A DNA stretch of 64,000 nt from Nocardia cyriacigeorgica. Its GTDB lineage: Bacteria > Actinomycetota > Actinomycetes > Mycobacteriales > Mycobacteriaceae. The notes below the pieces were generated by a model that did no database searches, was not told the DNA's origin, and worked only from the letters and a program-made list of their open reading frames with translations. The stretch spans positions 78,645 through 142,644 of the forward strand of contig NZ_JAAGVC010000009.1 of assembly GCF_010858045.1 (NCBI RefSeq). Direction: 5' to 3'. How positions within the stretch are numbered: the first letter of the stretch is position 1; each line of letters begins with the position of its first letter. A program made the translations under genes and the position numbers. Shown piece after piece: positions 17,687 through 25,809 of the stretch.

Positions 17687-18148
17687 TCCATCTCTCGGCC
17701 GCACCCGCTCGCCGTGGATTGCACGGCGCGTTCGCGCGCGACCTGCGGAGCGGCCCGGTGACTGCTCACCGGACCTGCGGAGCACCCCACGGCTTCGGCA
17801 TCGAACATGCGCGGCCCCCGCGGCGTGCGTATCGTTCTCGGCGCACCGACGGGTCGTGGAGCCCGGAGCGGCCCCGACCGGGTATCCGCGGATCCGCTGC
17901 CATGGCGGCGGCGACCCTGGCGGCTACACCTACCGCTCCGCCGACCATTCCTACCGTTGATGAGCCGACGTTTCCAGCCGGGTGCGGCGGTGATAGGCAA
18001 CCGCCACCGGTTGTTCGTTTGCGCATGGCCCGCGACGGCGGCCGGTGGTGCGGCGAAACGCGCCGCTCACACCGGTGAGTCGCAGGCGGTGCGGTGATCG
18101 ACCCGGCCGGCCGGTATCGGACGGACTCAAACCTGTTGGTGAGCTAAA
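17687..18148. other. 462-base region without a convincing gene
   Basis: The region between the L,D-transpeptidase start and the P450 stop. Open frames here are arginine- and proline-rich with no family features or ribosome sites, so I call none. It should hold the promoter of the L,D-transpeptidase gene near its 17686 end. A GTGA-N6-TCAC element at 18140-18153 straddles the P450 3' end and is not placed to control either gene. Confidence 0.5.
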
Positions 18149-19561
18149 TCACTCGCGCACCGTGAATCGGATCCGCCTGCTCGGTCCGGTGGCGATCCCG
18201 CGCGGCAGCGCGCGGGGCAAGCGGCCGTGATCCAGCGGCGGCGCGAGCCGCAGCCGGGTGCGACCGACGATCGTCGCGAGGGCGATGCGTAGTTCGGCAT
18301 CGGCGAGCGCGGCCCCCACGCAGCGGCGATGACCGCCGCCGAAGGGCGCGAACTCGAACGGGGTGTAGCGGCGGTCCAGGAACCGTTCGGGGCGGAACCG
18401 ATCCGGCTCGGACCACGCCGCCGGATCCGAATGCAGCAGCGGAACCGCGACGCCCATGATGGCGTCGGGGGCAAGCGGTACACCACGCAGGGTGAACGGT
18501 GTGCTCAGCCTGCGCAGCACGATCGGCACGGCCGGATGCAAGCGCAGGGTTTCCTGGCAGACGGCATCGAGGTAGGGCAGCCGGAGCAGTTCCTCCGGTG
18601 CCGCATCCGGGCCCGCGTCCCGCAGTTCCTCGCGCAACCGGTGCAGTACGGCGGGTTCGCGATGCACTCGAAGCAGTGCCCAGACCAGCGTGTTGGCGGT
18701 GGTCTCATGACCTGCGACGAGCAGGGTCCGCAGCTGATCGCACAGGTCGCGATCGGAGATCGTGCTGCCGTCGTCGTAGCGGGTGCCGAGCAGGGTCGAT
18801 GCGATGTCCTCGCCCGGTGCGCCATCGCGCCGTTCGTCCGCTGCGCCGCTATGTCGTCGGCGTGCCGAACCGTCGCGGCGTACGCGCGCCGACCCGTCGC
18901 GCCGCTCGGCGATATCGGCGAGCAACAGGTGGTCCAGCCGCTCGCGCGCGGCGACGAACCGGTCCCACGGTGTCAGTCCGAACAGGCCGCGGCGCAGTAC
19001 CGGCGCCAGCATCAGGGGGCCGGAGAAGCTGCCGAGGAACGCGCCGATCGCGGCGATGTAGGCGGGCCGGTGTTCGGCGCCGACGCCGAACACCGCCTCC
19101 AGGATCACCCGCAGCGTGATCGCGGTAGCCGCCGAACCCGCATCGATGACGCTGCCGGGACGCCACCGATCCACCTCGGCCCGCACCGATTCCGCGATGA
19201 GTTCGCCGTAGCCGCGCACCCGCGACCCGTGCAGGGCCGGCGCCAGCAGCGCGCGGTCGCGGCGATGCCGTTCGCCGCCGGTCAGGATGAGCGAGGCCGT
19301 GCCGACGAGCGGTTCGATCGGATTCGGCCGCGGCGGCACCAGGGCGTCGAGCGGCGCGCGGAACACCTCGCGCGCGCCCTCGGGGGTGCCGGTGAACACC
19401 GCTTCGCCCAGTCCCGGAAACGGCACGAGGAACGGATCGCCGTCGCGCGCGCGGCGCCTGCGGAAGTACCACTGGAAGTCCACACCCGCCGCGGCGGCAT
19501 GCACGAGCGCCGCGCGCGGCCGGCGCAGCACCACCTGCCCGGCGCGGGTGCTCGGTTCCAT
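18149..19561 (-). CDS. Cytochrome P450
   Basis: A 470-residue heme monooxygenase. The I-helix oxygen-activation motif is AGHETT (residues 283-288), the K-helix motif is ETLR, and the heme loop FGGGHRRCVG places the thiolate at Cys414. Length and motifs resemble bacterial P450s of the CYP102/CYP110-like or CYP138-like soluble class; the substrate is unknown. Between helices before the I-helix, residues 220-247 hold an arginine-rich insert with the unit RRDGSAR present twice in tandem and a third partial RRDGA. No ferredoxin or reductase gene is adjacent, so electrons must come from elsewhere. The ATG at 19561 has no strong ribosome site. Confidence 0.92.
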   Translation of the reverse strand: MEPSTRAGQVVLRRPRAALVHAAAAGVDFQWYFRRRRARDGDPFLVPFPGLGEAVFTGTPEGAREVFRAPLDALVPPRPNPIEPLVGTASLILTGGERHRRDRALLAPALHGSRVRGYGELIAESVRAEVDRWRPGSVIDAGSAATAITLRVILEAVFGVGAEHRPAYIAAIGAFLGSFSGPLMLAPVLRRGLFGLTPWDRFVAARERLDHLLLADIAERRDGSARVRRDGSARRRHSGAADERRDGAPGEDIASTLLGTRYDDGSTISDRDLCDQLRTLLVAGHETTANTLVWALLRVHREPAVLHRLREELRDAGPDAAPEELLRLPYLDAVCQETLRLHPAVPIVLRRLSTPFTLRGVPLAPDAIMGVAVPLLHSDPAAWSEPDRFRPERFLDRRYTPFEFAPFGGGHRRCVGAALADAELRIALATIVGRTRLRLAPPLDHGRLPRALPRGIATGPSRRIRFTVRE

Positions 19562-19593
19562 ACCGCTGGATACGGCAGGCGGTATGCGGCGGT

Positions 19594-20853
19594 TCAGTGC
19601 TCGTGGACGGGGTCGAGATCGTCGACGGGACGTTCTTTGCGGACGGTATTGCGCGCAAGTGCCGCCAACCGGGCCAGCCGGGCATCACCGAGTGCGGTGA
19701 CCGCATTGCCGAGGCGGTTGGTGACGAACGCGACCGACATGCCGAGCAAGGGATCGGCATACGCGCCGGACCCGCCGACGCCGTAGTGCCCGAACGCTTT
19801 TCGCGGCTGCTGTTTGGTCATCAGCACCGGACGGTGATAGCCGAGGGTGAACCGCAGCGGGAACCCGAGCACATAGTCGCGGCTCTCGGTCGGCTGTACC
19901 TGATTGATCTTCTCGATGGTCTCGGGCTTCAAGAACCGGATCGTGCGCCCGCGATCGGCGCCGAGGCCGGCGACCTGTCCGTGATTGGCGAGTGCCCCGT
20001 ACATCCTGGCCAGCGCCCGCGCCGAGAACACGCCGTTCCAGCCCGGCATCACCGCATCGTGCACGCGTGGATCGCGCACCAGCTCGTCGAAACTCTCCGG
20101 CATTCCGGCCTCGGCCAGCCCGCGGATCGGCCGCACCCACGACAGCACCGACGACGCGGTGTTCCACCGGATGCCGGGCGGAGCCAGATGCGGGAACGTC
20201 TTGGCGATCCGGTAGCGCTCGGATTCGGGCACCCGGAACCAGAATTCGTCGGTGCCGAGCGGGATCGCGATCTCGCGTCGCAGCACGTCGGTGAAGGGGT
20301 CGCCGGTCACCCGCTGGACCAGCTCGGCGACCAGCCAGCCGAAGGTGATGGCGTGGTAGCCGGAGGTGCGGATGCGCCGCGGGTCGGGCGGGCTGTCGGC
20401 CAGCGCCCGCACCACCGAGTCGTAGTCGAGGATGCCCTCGCGGCCCGGCACCAGCCCGCGCACCCGATGCAGGCCCGCGCGGTGGGAGAGCACATCGCGC
20501 ACGGTGATGTCCTGTTTGCCGTGCGCGGCGAACTCCGGCCAGTACTCGGCGACGGGCGTGTCGTAATCGATGAGCCCGCGTTCGGCCACCCGATGCAGCA
20601 CCGTGGAGGCGACGCCCTTGCCGGTGGAGAAGGTGAGCGCGACGTTCTCGCCGTTCCAGCGCTTGTCCTTGGCCGCCCAGCCGGCCCAGATGTCGACGAC
20701 CGGTTCGCCGTCCAGATAGATCGCCAGCGCGCCGCCACCCCGGCTGGGCTGGCTGAACATCCCGAAGAAATGGTCGGCCAGCCGGATGAACCGCGGGTCG
20801 ACCAGCATCTCGCGCGGGGCCGAGAGCCGGCGCGCGGGCTCGGCCGTGCTCAC
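19594..20853 (-). CDS. Serine hydrolase of the class C beta-lactamase/EstB family
   Basis: A 419-residue penicillin-binding-like esterase. The catalytic SxxK is Ser76-T-G-Lys79 in 'FSTGKGVAS', the Tyr motif is SGYHAITFGW (Tyr166), and the third box is 'GHYGVGGSGAY' in place of KTG, as in EstB-type esterases. There is no signal peptide, so it is probably cytoplasmic and an esterase or lipase more than a beta-lactamase. The start is the GTG at 20853, whose bases overlap the stop of the upstream secreted protein gene as GTGA, indicating translational coupling. An ATG-less frame upstream was rejected. Confidence 0.9.
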   Translation of the reverse strand: MSTAEPARRLSAPREMLVDPRFIRLADHFFGMFSQPSRGGGALAIYLDGEPVVDIWAGWAAKDKRWNGENVALTFSTGKGVASTVLHRVAERGLIDYDTPVAEYWPEFAAHGKQDITVRDVLSHRAGLHRVRGLVPGREGILDYDSVVRALADSPPDPRRIRTSGYHAITFGWLVAELVQRVTGDPFTDVLRREIAIPLGTDEFWFRVPESERYRIAKTFPHLAPPGIRWNTASSVLSWVRPIRGLAEAGMPESFDELVRDPRVHDAVMPGWNGVFSARALARMYGALANHGQVAGLGADRGRTIRFLKPETIEKINQVQPTESRDYVLGFPLRFTLGYHRPVLMTKQQPRKAFGHYGVGGSGAYADPLLGMSVAFVTNRLGNAVTALGDARLARLAALARNTVRKERPVDDLDPVHEH

Positions 20854-21368
20854 GACCGCTGCCAGCGGCCCACCGGTGTCGCCAGGCAGGCCTCGCCGGT
20901 ACCGGCATTCCAGGCGAACGCCGCCACGCCCAAGCACACCACGGCGTCTTCGCCGGAGAGCACCTGGGCGCGTGAGCCGTCCAGCGCCAGCGATACCGCC
21001 ACCGCGGTGGAACTCGGTGCGCCGCCCACCGGCAGCAGCGAGGTCAACGCCACGGCATCGGGTCCGAGCCCGACGGCGATCGGCACGCCACCGACGCCTT
21101 CGCTCGCGCCGAGTCCGCCCGCCGCGCCGATCCCGACCGCGGTGGCGCCCGACGATGCTATGGCGTAACCCATGCCGTCCACCCCGGCCGAGCGCGCCTT
21201 ACCGGTCGGGCCCGAGCGCGCGCGGCAGCCGTGGTCGCCATCGAGGATCATCACGTCGGCTCCGTTGTCCGCGGCGCATTGCACAGTATTTGCCGAGGCC
21301 ACCGCCGGTGCCGCGAAACAGGCCCCGGCTGTCGCGGTGGCGCAGGCGATCGCGCTGATCAGCTTCAT
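20850..21368 (-). CDS. Secreted hypothetical protein (DUF6764-like)
   Basis: A 172-residue exported protein of unknown function. A signal peptide is clear: MKLISAIACATATAGACFAA with cleavage around AVASA-N (residue 26). The mature part has four to five cysteines ('VQCAADNGADV', 'GDHGCRA', 'VVCLGV', 'GEACLA'), suggesting disulfides, and a long alanine/glycine-rich middle. The ATG at 21368 is followed by the signal directly. Its TGA overlaps the GTG start of the serine hydrolase gene, so the two are co-translated. The DUF6764 label is from memory of Rhodococcus and Nocardia proteins and is tentative. Confidence 0.78.
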   Translation of the reverse strand: MKLISAIACATATAGACFAAPAVASANTVQCAADNGADVMILDGDHGCRARSGPTGKARSAGVDGMGYAIASSGATAVGIGAAGGLGASEGVGGVPIAVGLGPDAVALTSLLPVGGAPSSTAVAVSLALDGSRAQVLSGEDAVVCLGVAAFAWNAGTGEACLATPVGRWQRS

Positions 21369-21578
21369 GTCCGACTCCTCTCGCACCGGCCTCCCCACCA
21401 TAGGCGAGATCGTTGCTGCGGGGGCGGTTCCCGGCGCATGCGCGACGCGCGGCGCGGCGCTCGACTCGACCGCACCGAAGCGGTGGTGTATTCATTTCGA
21501 GGTATTCCAAGCACTGTTGTGGACTTCGGATTCGTATGGGGGTGTGAGTTCGGCGTTGTAAGTTCGGGAGGACTTTTC

Positions 21579-22211
21579 GTGTCTGGTCGTTCGACCTTCG
21601 CCCATCGGGCGCTGGCGGCCTGTGCCGTCGCCGCGGCGCTCGTGCCGTTCGCGGCGGGGTGCAGCACCACCGTCACCGGTACCGCGCAGCCCGCGCTCGA
21701 CAACGCGATATCCCCCACCAGCAGTGCCGAATCGACCTCGGGCTCCGAGCCGACCAGCACCCGTGCACCGCGCACCACCACGAGCACCGCGCCGACCGGC
21801 GGTAACACCTCCTTCGACGCCGAGATCGGCGACTGCGTGACCCTCGGCGGCACCACCACCGACGCCGAGATCGATCAGGCCTCCTGTGGCAGCCGCGCGG
21901 CCAACTACAAGGTCATCGGCAAGGTGGCCAAGCGGTCCGAATGCGTCAGCGACGCCGACAGCTACTACGCCGAAACCGTCAACGGAGTCGAGCAGGGCGC
22001 GCTGTGCCTGGATATCGACTGGGTGGTCGGCGGCTGTATGGATGTCGGCGGTGAGGATCCCAAGCGGGTGGACTGCACCGAACCGGCCGTCGACGGCGTG
22101 AAGGTGCTCTCGATCGAGCAGGACGCCGACTCCGCCGACGCGTGCGGCTCGGGCGGCAGCGGGTACGTGTATCCGGAGCGCCGTTTCGTCGTGTGCGTCG
22201 AGGAGCTGTAA
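21579..22211 (+). CDS. LppU-like lipoprotein
   Basis: A 210-residue predicted lipoprotein. The signal peptide ends in the lipobox FAAGC with Cys28 as the acylated residue. A Ser/Thr/Pro-rich stretch (about 30-85) follows, then a compact domain with six cysteines ('GDCVTLGG', 'QASCGS', 'SECVSD', 'LCLDIDWVVGGCMDV', 'DCTEP', 'VVCVEE'), matching the LppU family of mycobacteria. The GTG start has GGGAGGA seven bases upstream. The function is unknown; it would sit on the outer face of the cytoplasmic membrane. It is followed 21 bases later by a DHA2 exporter gene and may be co-transcribed with it. Confidence 0.87.
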   Translation: MSGRSTFAHRALAACAVAAALVPFAAGCSTTVTGTAQPALDNAISPTSSAESTSGSEPTSTRAPRTTTSTAPTGGNTSFDAEIGDCVTLGGTTTDAEIDQASCGSRAANYKVIGKVAKRSECVSDADSYYAETVNGVEQGALCLDIDWVVGGCMDVGGEDPKRVDCTEPAVDGVKVLSIEQDADSADACGSGGSGYVYPERRFVVCVEEL

Positions 22212-22232
22212 CTCCGCCGTATCTTGGGAGCG

Positions 22233-23714
22233 GTGAGCACCACGCAGCTGCCGCGCCTAGGCTCGGGAACCGGCCGCTGGATTCTGCTGGCCACCGTGCT
22301 CGGGTCGTCGGTGGCCTCGCTCGACGCGACCGTCGTCAATATCGCGCTGCCGGAGATCGGCGCCGCACTCGACACCGATGTCGCAGGCCTGCAGTGGACG
22401 CTCAACGGCTACACCCTGACGCTGGCCTCGTTCATCCTGCTCGGTGGATCGCTGGGCGACCGGCTCGGCAGGCGCACGGTATTCGTCTGGGGCGTGATCG
22501 GATTCGCGCTCGCCTCGGTGCTGTGCGGTGCGGCGGTCAACATCGAGATGCTGATCGTCGCGCGGATCCTGCAAGGCATGGCCGGTGCGCTGCTCACCCC
22601 CGGCAGTCTGGCGTTGATCTCGTCCTCGATCGACGCCCGTGATCAGGGCGCGGCGATCGGGCTGTGGTCCGGTTTCGGCGGGGTGGCGGGCGCCATCGGC
22701 CCGCTGCTCGGCGGCTGGCTGATCGAGCTGGCCGGTTGGCGGTCGATCTTCTTCCTCAACGTCCCGTTGACGCTGATCGTGGTGCTGGTGGCGATGCGGC
22801 ACGTGCCGGAAAGCCGCGATCCGGACGCCGATACCCGCCTCGATGTTCCCGGTGCGTTCGTGGTCGCGGTGGCGCTCGCCGCGCTCACCCTCGGCTTGAT
22901 CGACGCGATGCCGTGGCTGGTGCTCGCGGGTGTGCTGCTGCTCGGGGTGTTCGTGGTGATCGAATTGCGCAGTGACCATCCGCTGGTGCCGCCGTCGCTG
23001 TTCGCCTCCCGGGTGTTCACCGCCGCCAACCTGGTGACGCTCGCCGTCTACGCGGCGCTGGGCGGGGTGTTCTTCCTGCTGGTACTCGAACTGCAAGTGG
23101 TGGCGGGGTACTCGCCGTTGCAGGCGGGTATGGCGACGGTGCCGGTCACCGTGCTGATGCTGCTGCTGTCGGCCCCGGCCGGACGGTGGGCGCAGCGGCA
23201 CGGGCCGCGGCTGCCGATGACGGCCGGGCCGGTGCTGGCCGCGTTCGGCCTCATGCTGCTGCTCGGCGTCGGCCCCGGCGCCGCCTACCCGGTGGATGTG
23301 CTGCCGGGGGTGCTGTTGTTCGGCCTCGGGCTCGCGGTCCTGGTCGCCCCGCTCACCGGCGCCGTGCTCGGCGCCGTCGACCCGAGTGAGGCGGGCATCG
23401 CCTCCGGGGTCAACAACGCCGTCGCCAGGACGGCCCAGCTGCTGGCGGTGGCCGCGCTGCCCGGTCTGGCCGGAATCTCCGGTGCGCTCGGCGATCCCGC
23501 GGCGTTCGACTCCGGCTTCGGGGTCGCCATGTGGATCTGCGTCGGATTGCTGCTCACCGGCGCGGTGCTCGCGGCGGTGCTGTTGCGCGCACCGCGCAGG
23601 CTCGCGCCCACACTGGACGATGTCGACTGCATGCCGCAGTGCGGCATCTCCGCGCCCGCGCTCGCTCCGGCACGCGCCGACAGCCGGCCGGAACGCCCCG
23701 GAAACGCCGAATGA
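22233..23714 (+). CDS. DHA2 (14-helix) MFS drug exporter
   Basis: A 493-residue major facilitator of the DHA2 family, exporting drugs or metabolites with protons. The first helix carries the DHA2 signature 'VASLDATVVNIALPEIG', loop 2-3 is 'GGSLGDRLGRRTVFVWG', and motif C appears as 'GPLLGGWLIELAGWRSIFFLNVP'. About 14 hydrophobic segments are present. The GTG at 22233 is chosen; a TTG at 22224 is possible. The substrate is unknown. The last codons lie inside the downstream hairpin. Confidence 0.9.
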   Translation: MSTTQLPRLGSGTGRWILLATVLGSSVASLDATVVNIALPEIGAALDTDVAGLQWTLNGYTLTLASFILLGGSLGDRLGRRTVFVWGVIGFALASVLCGAAVNIEMLIVARILQGMAGALLTPGSLALISSSIDARDQGAAIGLWSGFGGVAGAIGPLLGGWLIELAGWRSIFFLNVPLTLIVVLVAMRHVPESRDPDADTRLDVPGAFVVAVALAALTLGLIDAMPWLVLAGVLLLGVFVVIELRSDHPLVPPSLFASRVFTAANLVTLAVYAALGGVFFLLVLELQVVAGYSPLQAGMATVPVTVLMLLLSAPAGRWAQRHGPRLPMTAGPVLAAFGLMLLLGVGPGAAYPVDVLPGVLLFGLGLAVLVAPLTGAVLGAVDPSEAGIASGVNNAVARTAQLLAVAALPGLAGISGALGDPAAFDSGFGVAMWICVGLLLTGAVLAAVLLRAPRRLAPTLDDVDCMPQCGISAPALAPARADSRPERPGNAE

Positions 23715-23738
23715 GCGGGCGATATCCGCCCGCTCATT
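23710..23738. terminator. Bidirectional terminator between exporter and S1 protease genes
   Basis: A 12-bp perfect stem (AATGAGCGGGCG with CGCCCGCTCATT) and 5-base loop. The left arm contains the stop codon of the exporter gene. It lies between convergent stops at 23714 and 23763, which supports a shared terminator. Confidence 0.78.
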
Positions 23739-23762
23739 CGTATCGTTCGCGTTCCGGGGTGA

Positions 23763-24437
23763 TCAGATGGGCCGGAAACCCGAGCCCGTCCCGCCGCGCG
23801 CGTTGACGTCGTCCATGATCGCGGTCAGGTTGGTGCCGACCTCGGGGCCGAAGCAGGCGATGGCCAGGTAGGCATTCACCATGCCGACCAGGGTGGACCC
23901 GACGACCACCGGTGCGCCGGAGTCGCCTTCGACCACGCACATCTGGGCCCAGGTCTCGTAGTTGGTCTGGAAGACATCGCCCCACGTGACGCCGCAGGTG
24001 TTGCCGGTGGTCCGGCCTTCCTTACAGACGATGGTCGGGAACTGCGGCGCGGCGCCGATCCCGGTGATGGTGACGTTGCCGATCCGGTTCACCGGGGTGA
24101 TCCGGTTCGGATCGAACTGGATGACGGCGTAATCGAGTTCGTGGTTGGAGAAGACGAACTTGCCGATCGGTCCGTAGCCGCGGTTCACCTCGGCGTACAC
24201 CTGCGCACCCGCGTCGCCGCAGTGTCCGGCGGTGAGTCCGACCAGTCGTCCCGCCGCATCGTGGCCGACCGTGGTGACCGTGCACTCGAACTGATTGTCG
24301 ATGACGATTCCGGATCCGCCGCCGATGACCGGCGCGCCTGGTGCGGCGCCGGCGGCGCCAGCGCCGGTCCCGAGCAGCGCCGCTCCGATGGCGACGGCGA
24401 GGACGGCGTTGGCCGCCTTGGCGAGTTTGCTGAACAT
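23763..24437 (-). CDS. Secreted trypsin-like (S1) serine protease
   Basis: A 224-residue exported chymotrypsin-fold protease. After the signal peptide (hydrophobic residues 11-31, cleavage near AGAAGAA) the catalytic triad is His72 in 'LTAGHCG', Asp102 in 'HELDYAVIQF' and Ser173 in 'EGDSGAPV'. Pairs of cysteines (52/73, 138/148, 167/about 194) are placed for disulfides. It has no pro-domain of the alpha-lytic type, so it resembles the short secreted S1 proteins of nocardiae. The ATG at 24437 has GGAGGGA only 1-2 bases upstream; an in-frame ATG at 24464 is an alternative start. Confidence 0.9.
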   Translation of the reverse strand: MFSKLAKAANAVLAVAIGAALLGTGAGAAGAAPGAPVIGGGSGIVIDNQFECTVTTVGHDAAGRLVGLTAGHCGDAGAQVYAEVNRGYGPIGKFVFSNHELDYAVIQFDPNRITPVNRIGNVTITGIGAAPQFPTIVCKEGRTTGNTCGVTWGDVFQTNYETWAQMCVVEGDSGAPVVVGSTLVGMVNAYLAIACFGPEVGTNLTAIMDDVNARGGTGSGFRPI

Positions 24438-24689
24438 GTCCCTCCAGACGTCGGAAGCCCGCACGATATCAATCTGCGAGACCCATCGTGTCAGTATTTG
24501 TGCTCGGGCGCGTCATCGGCCGGGGCGAGCCCGCCACGACGCCGGTTTCCATACATCTAGCCGGTGCTGTCTCTTTCCTGCGAAATAGCCCCTTGCTATC
24601 ACCGACTCTATTATTGTCGGCGAAGTTTACAAAGCGAGTCTTGTCATGGTCGGCTGTCCAGAATTGAATCCGCGCAATTTTCGATGAAT

Positions 24690-24712
24690 GGTTTCCCTAT
24701 TTATTGGGAACC
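24690..24712. promoter_or_regulatory. Inverted repeat upstream of the mce operon (1)
   Basis: GGTTTCCC and GGGAACC face each other across TATTTATT, an imperfect palindrome with one extra base in the left arm. It lies 240 bases before the GTG of the first permease gene. An operator or transcript hairpin role is a guess from symmetry. Confidence 0.35.
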
Positions 24713-24817
24713 GACTCGCCGACCGGTCCCGCCTCCGTGCTGGGGATCTGTAACTTGTTCTAGTTCTATTCCGCGAAAGATTGGGATCAATACCAACTCC
24801 GCGGCGATAACTCAGTG

Positions 24818-24850
24818 GTCACAGTGCATAGTGACAACGGTCTATGACCG
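24818..24850. promoter_or_regulatory. Two adjacent palindromes upstream of the mce operon (2)
   Basis: GTCAC-N8-GTGAC (24818-24835) is followed two bases later by the perfect CGGTC-TAT-GACCG (24838-24850). They are about 100 bases before the GTG start of the operon, a good place for an operator. Known mce loci are controlled by GntR (Mce1R) or TetR (KstR, Mce3R) proteins; neither known box is clearly matched and no regulator gene is adjacent. Confidence 0.45.
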
Positions 24851-24951
24851 CAATCACATGTCTATGGTGTGTTCTGCGCTACTCCGTAGTAAGGTGCGTC
24901 AAGCAAACAAGTCGTCGGGGCAGGTAAACCGACGTCGAGAGGGGTTAGTCA

Positions 24952-25806
24952 GTGCAGTCGACCAAGAGTCCACCAGCGGGTTCGAGATTGAGCGATGCGG
25001 TCGAGTGGACCAAGGACTACTGGCGCGACCATCCCAAAAAGTCGCTGGAAACCCTCGGCCGTCAGATGACGATGGGCGCACAGGCCGTCACCGAACTCGT
25101 CGTCTCGATCTTCCGGCGGCGGTTCCCGTTCGACGAGTTCATCCGCCAGTGCGCCTTCATGGCCAGCGTCGCCGCCGCGCCCACCCTGCTGGTCGCCATC
25201 CCCATCGGCGTCATCGTCTCGATTCAGGTCGGTGCGGTCGCCGGTCAGGTCGGCGCCACCTCGTTCATCGGTGCGGCCAACGGCCTCGGCATCATCCAGC
25301 AGGGCGCACCACTGGTCACCGTGCTGATGATCGCGGGCGCCGTCGGTTCGGCCATCTGCGCCGACCTCGGCTCCCGGACCATCCGCGAGGAAATCGACGC
25401 CATGAAGGTGATGGGCGTCGACCCGATGCGGCGGCTGGTCGCCCCCCGGCTCGGCGCGGCGATGATCGTCAGCGTGCTGCTGTGCGGATTCGTCGTCTTC
25501 GTCGGCTTCCTGACCGGCTACATCTTCAACATCTTCGCCCAGGGCGGCACCCCTGGCTCCTACATCGCCACCTTCTCCTCGTTCGCGGTGACCTTGGATC
25601 TGCTGGTAGCCCTGGTCAAGTCGCTGCTGTTCGGCCTGCTCGCGGCGATCATCGCCTGCGACACCGGGCTCAACACCCGCGGCGGCCCCGGTGGTGTGGC
25701 CAACTCGGTCAACACCGCCGTCGTGATGTCCGCGGTGATGTTGTTCGGCGTGAACGTCATCTTCACGCAGGTCTACAACACCCTCTTCCCCCCGACGGTG
25801 GTGTAG
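24952..25806 (+). CDS. yrbEA: MlaE/YrbE-type permease A of the mce transporter
   Basis: One of the two inner-membrane permeases of an Mce lipid importer. The 284-residue protein has the MlaE fold: an amphipathic N-terminal helix region (about 15-60), then five to six membrane helices from 'ASVAAAPTLLVAIPIGVIVSI' on, and the conserved cytoplasmic coupling segment 'SRTIREEIDAMKVMGVDPMRRLVAPR', which contacts the ATPase (MceG/MlaF), not encoded here. It starts with GTG behind GAGAGGGG and ends 3 bases before the second permease gene. It is the first gene of a ten-gene co-directional block. Confidence 0.95.
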   Translation: MQSTKSPPAGSRLSDAVEWTKDYWRDHPKKSLETLGRQMTMGAQAVTELVVSIFRRRFPFDEFIRQCAFMASVAAAPTLLVAIPIGVIVSIQVGAVAGQVGATSFIGAANGLGIIQQGAPLVTVLMIAGAVGSAICADLGSRTIREEIDAMKVMGVDPMRRLVAPRLGAAMIVSVLLCGFVVFVGFLTGYIFNIFAQGGTPGSYIATFSSFAVTLDLLVALVKSLLFGLLAAIIACDTGLNTRGGPGGVANSVNTAVVMSAVMLFGVNVIFTQVYNTLFPPTVV

Positions 25807-25809
25807 CCG

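Larger units (their letters stand above)
24438..24951 (+). promoter_or_regulatory. AT-richer intergenic region upstream of the mce operon
   Basis: 514 bases with no convincing gene. Base composition from about 24560 to 24920 is visibly richer in A and T than the flanking genes (runs such as TATTATTG, TTTATTGGG, AAGTTTAC). It separates the S1 protease gene from the divergent mce operon, so both promoters should be here. Three inverted repeats listed separately are candidate operators. GAGAGGGG at 24936-24943 is the ribosome site for the first mce-operon gene. Confidence 0.7.

Noticed and set aside
17807..18097. A 96-codon plus-strand open frame in the gap after the L,D-transpeptidase gene
   Set aside because: Arg/Pro-rich, no ribosome site, no recognisable motif; typical non-coding open frame for this GC content.
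18138..18153. A GTGA-N6-TCAC element resembling a CRP site
   Set aside because: It straddles the 3' end of the P450 gene and is about 450 bases from the nearest start, so control of either gene is unlikely.
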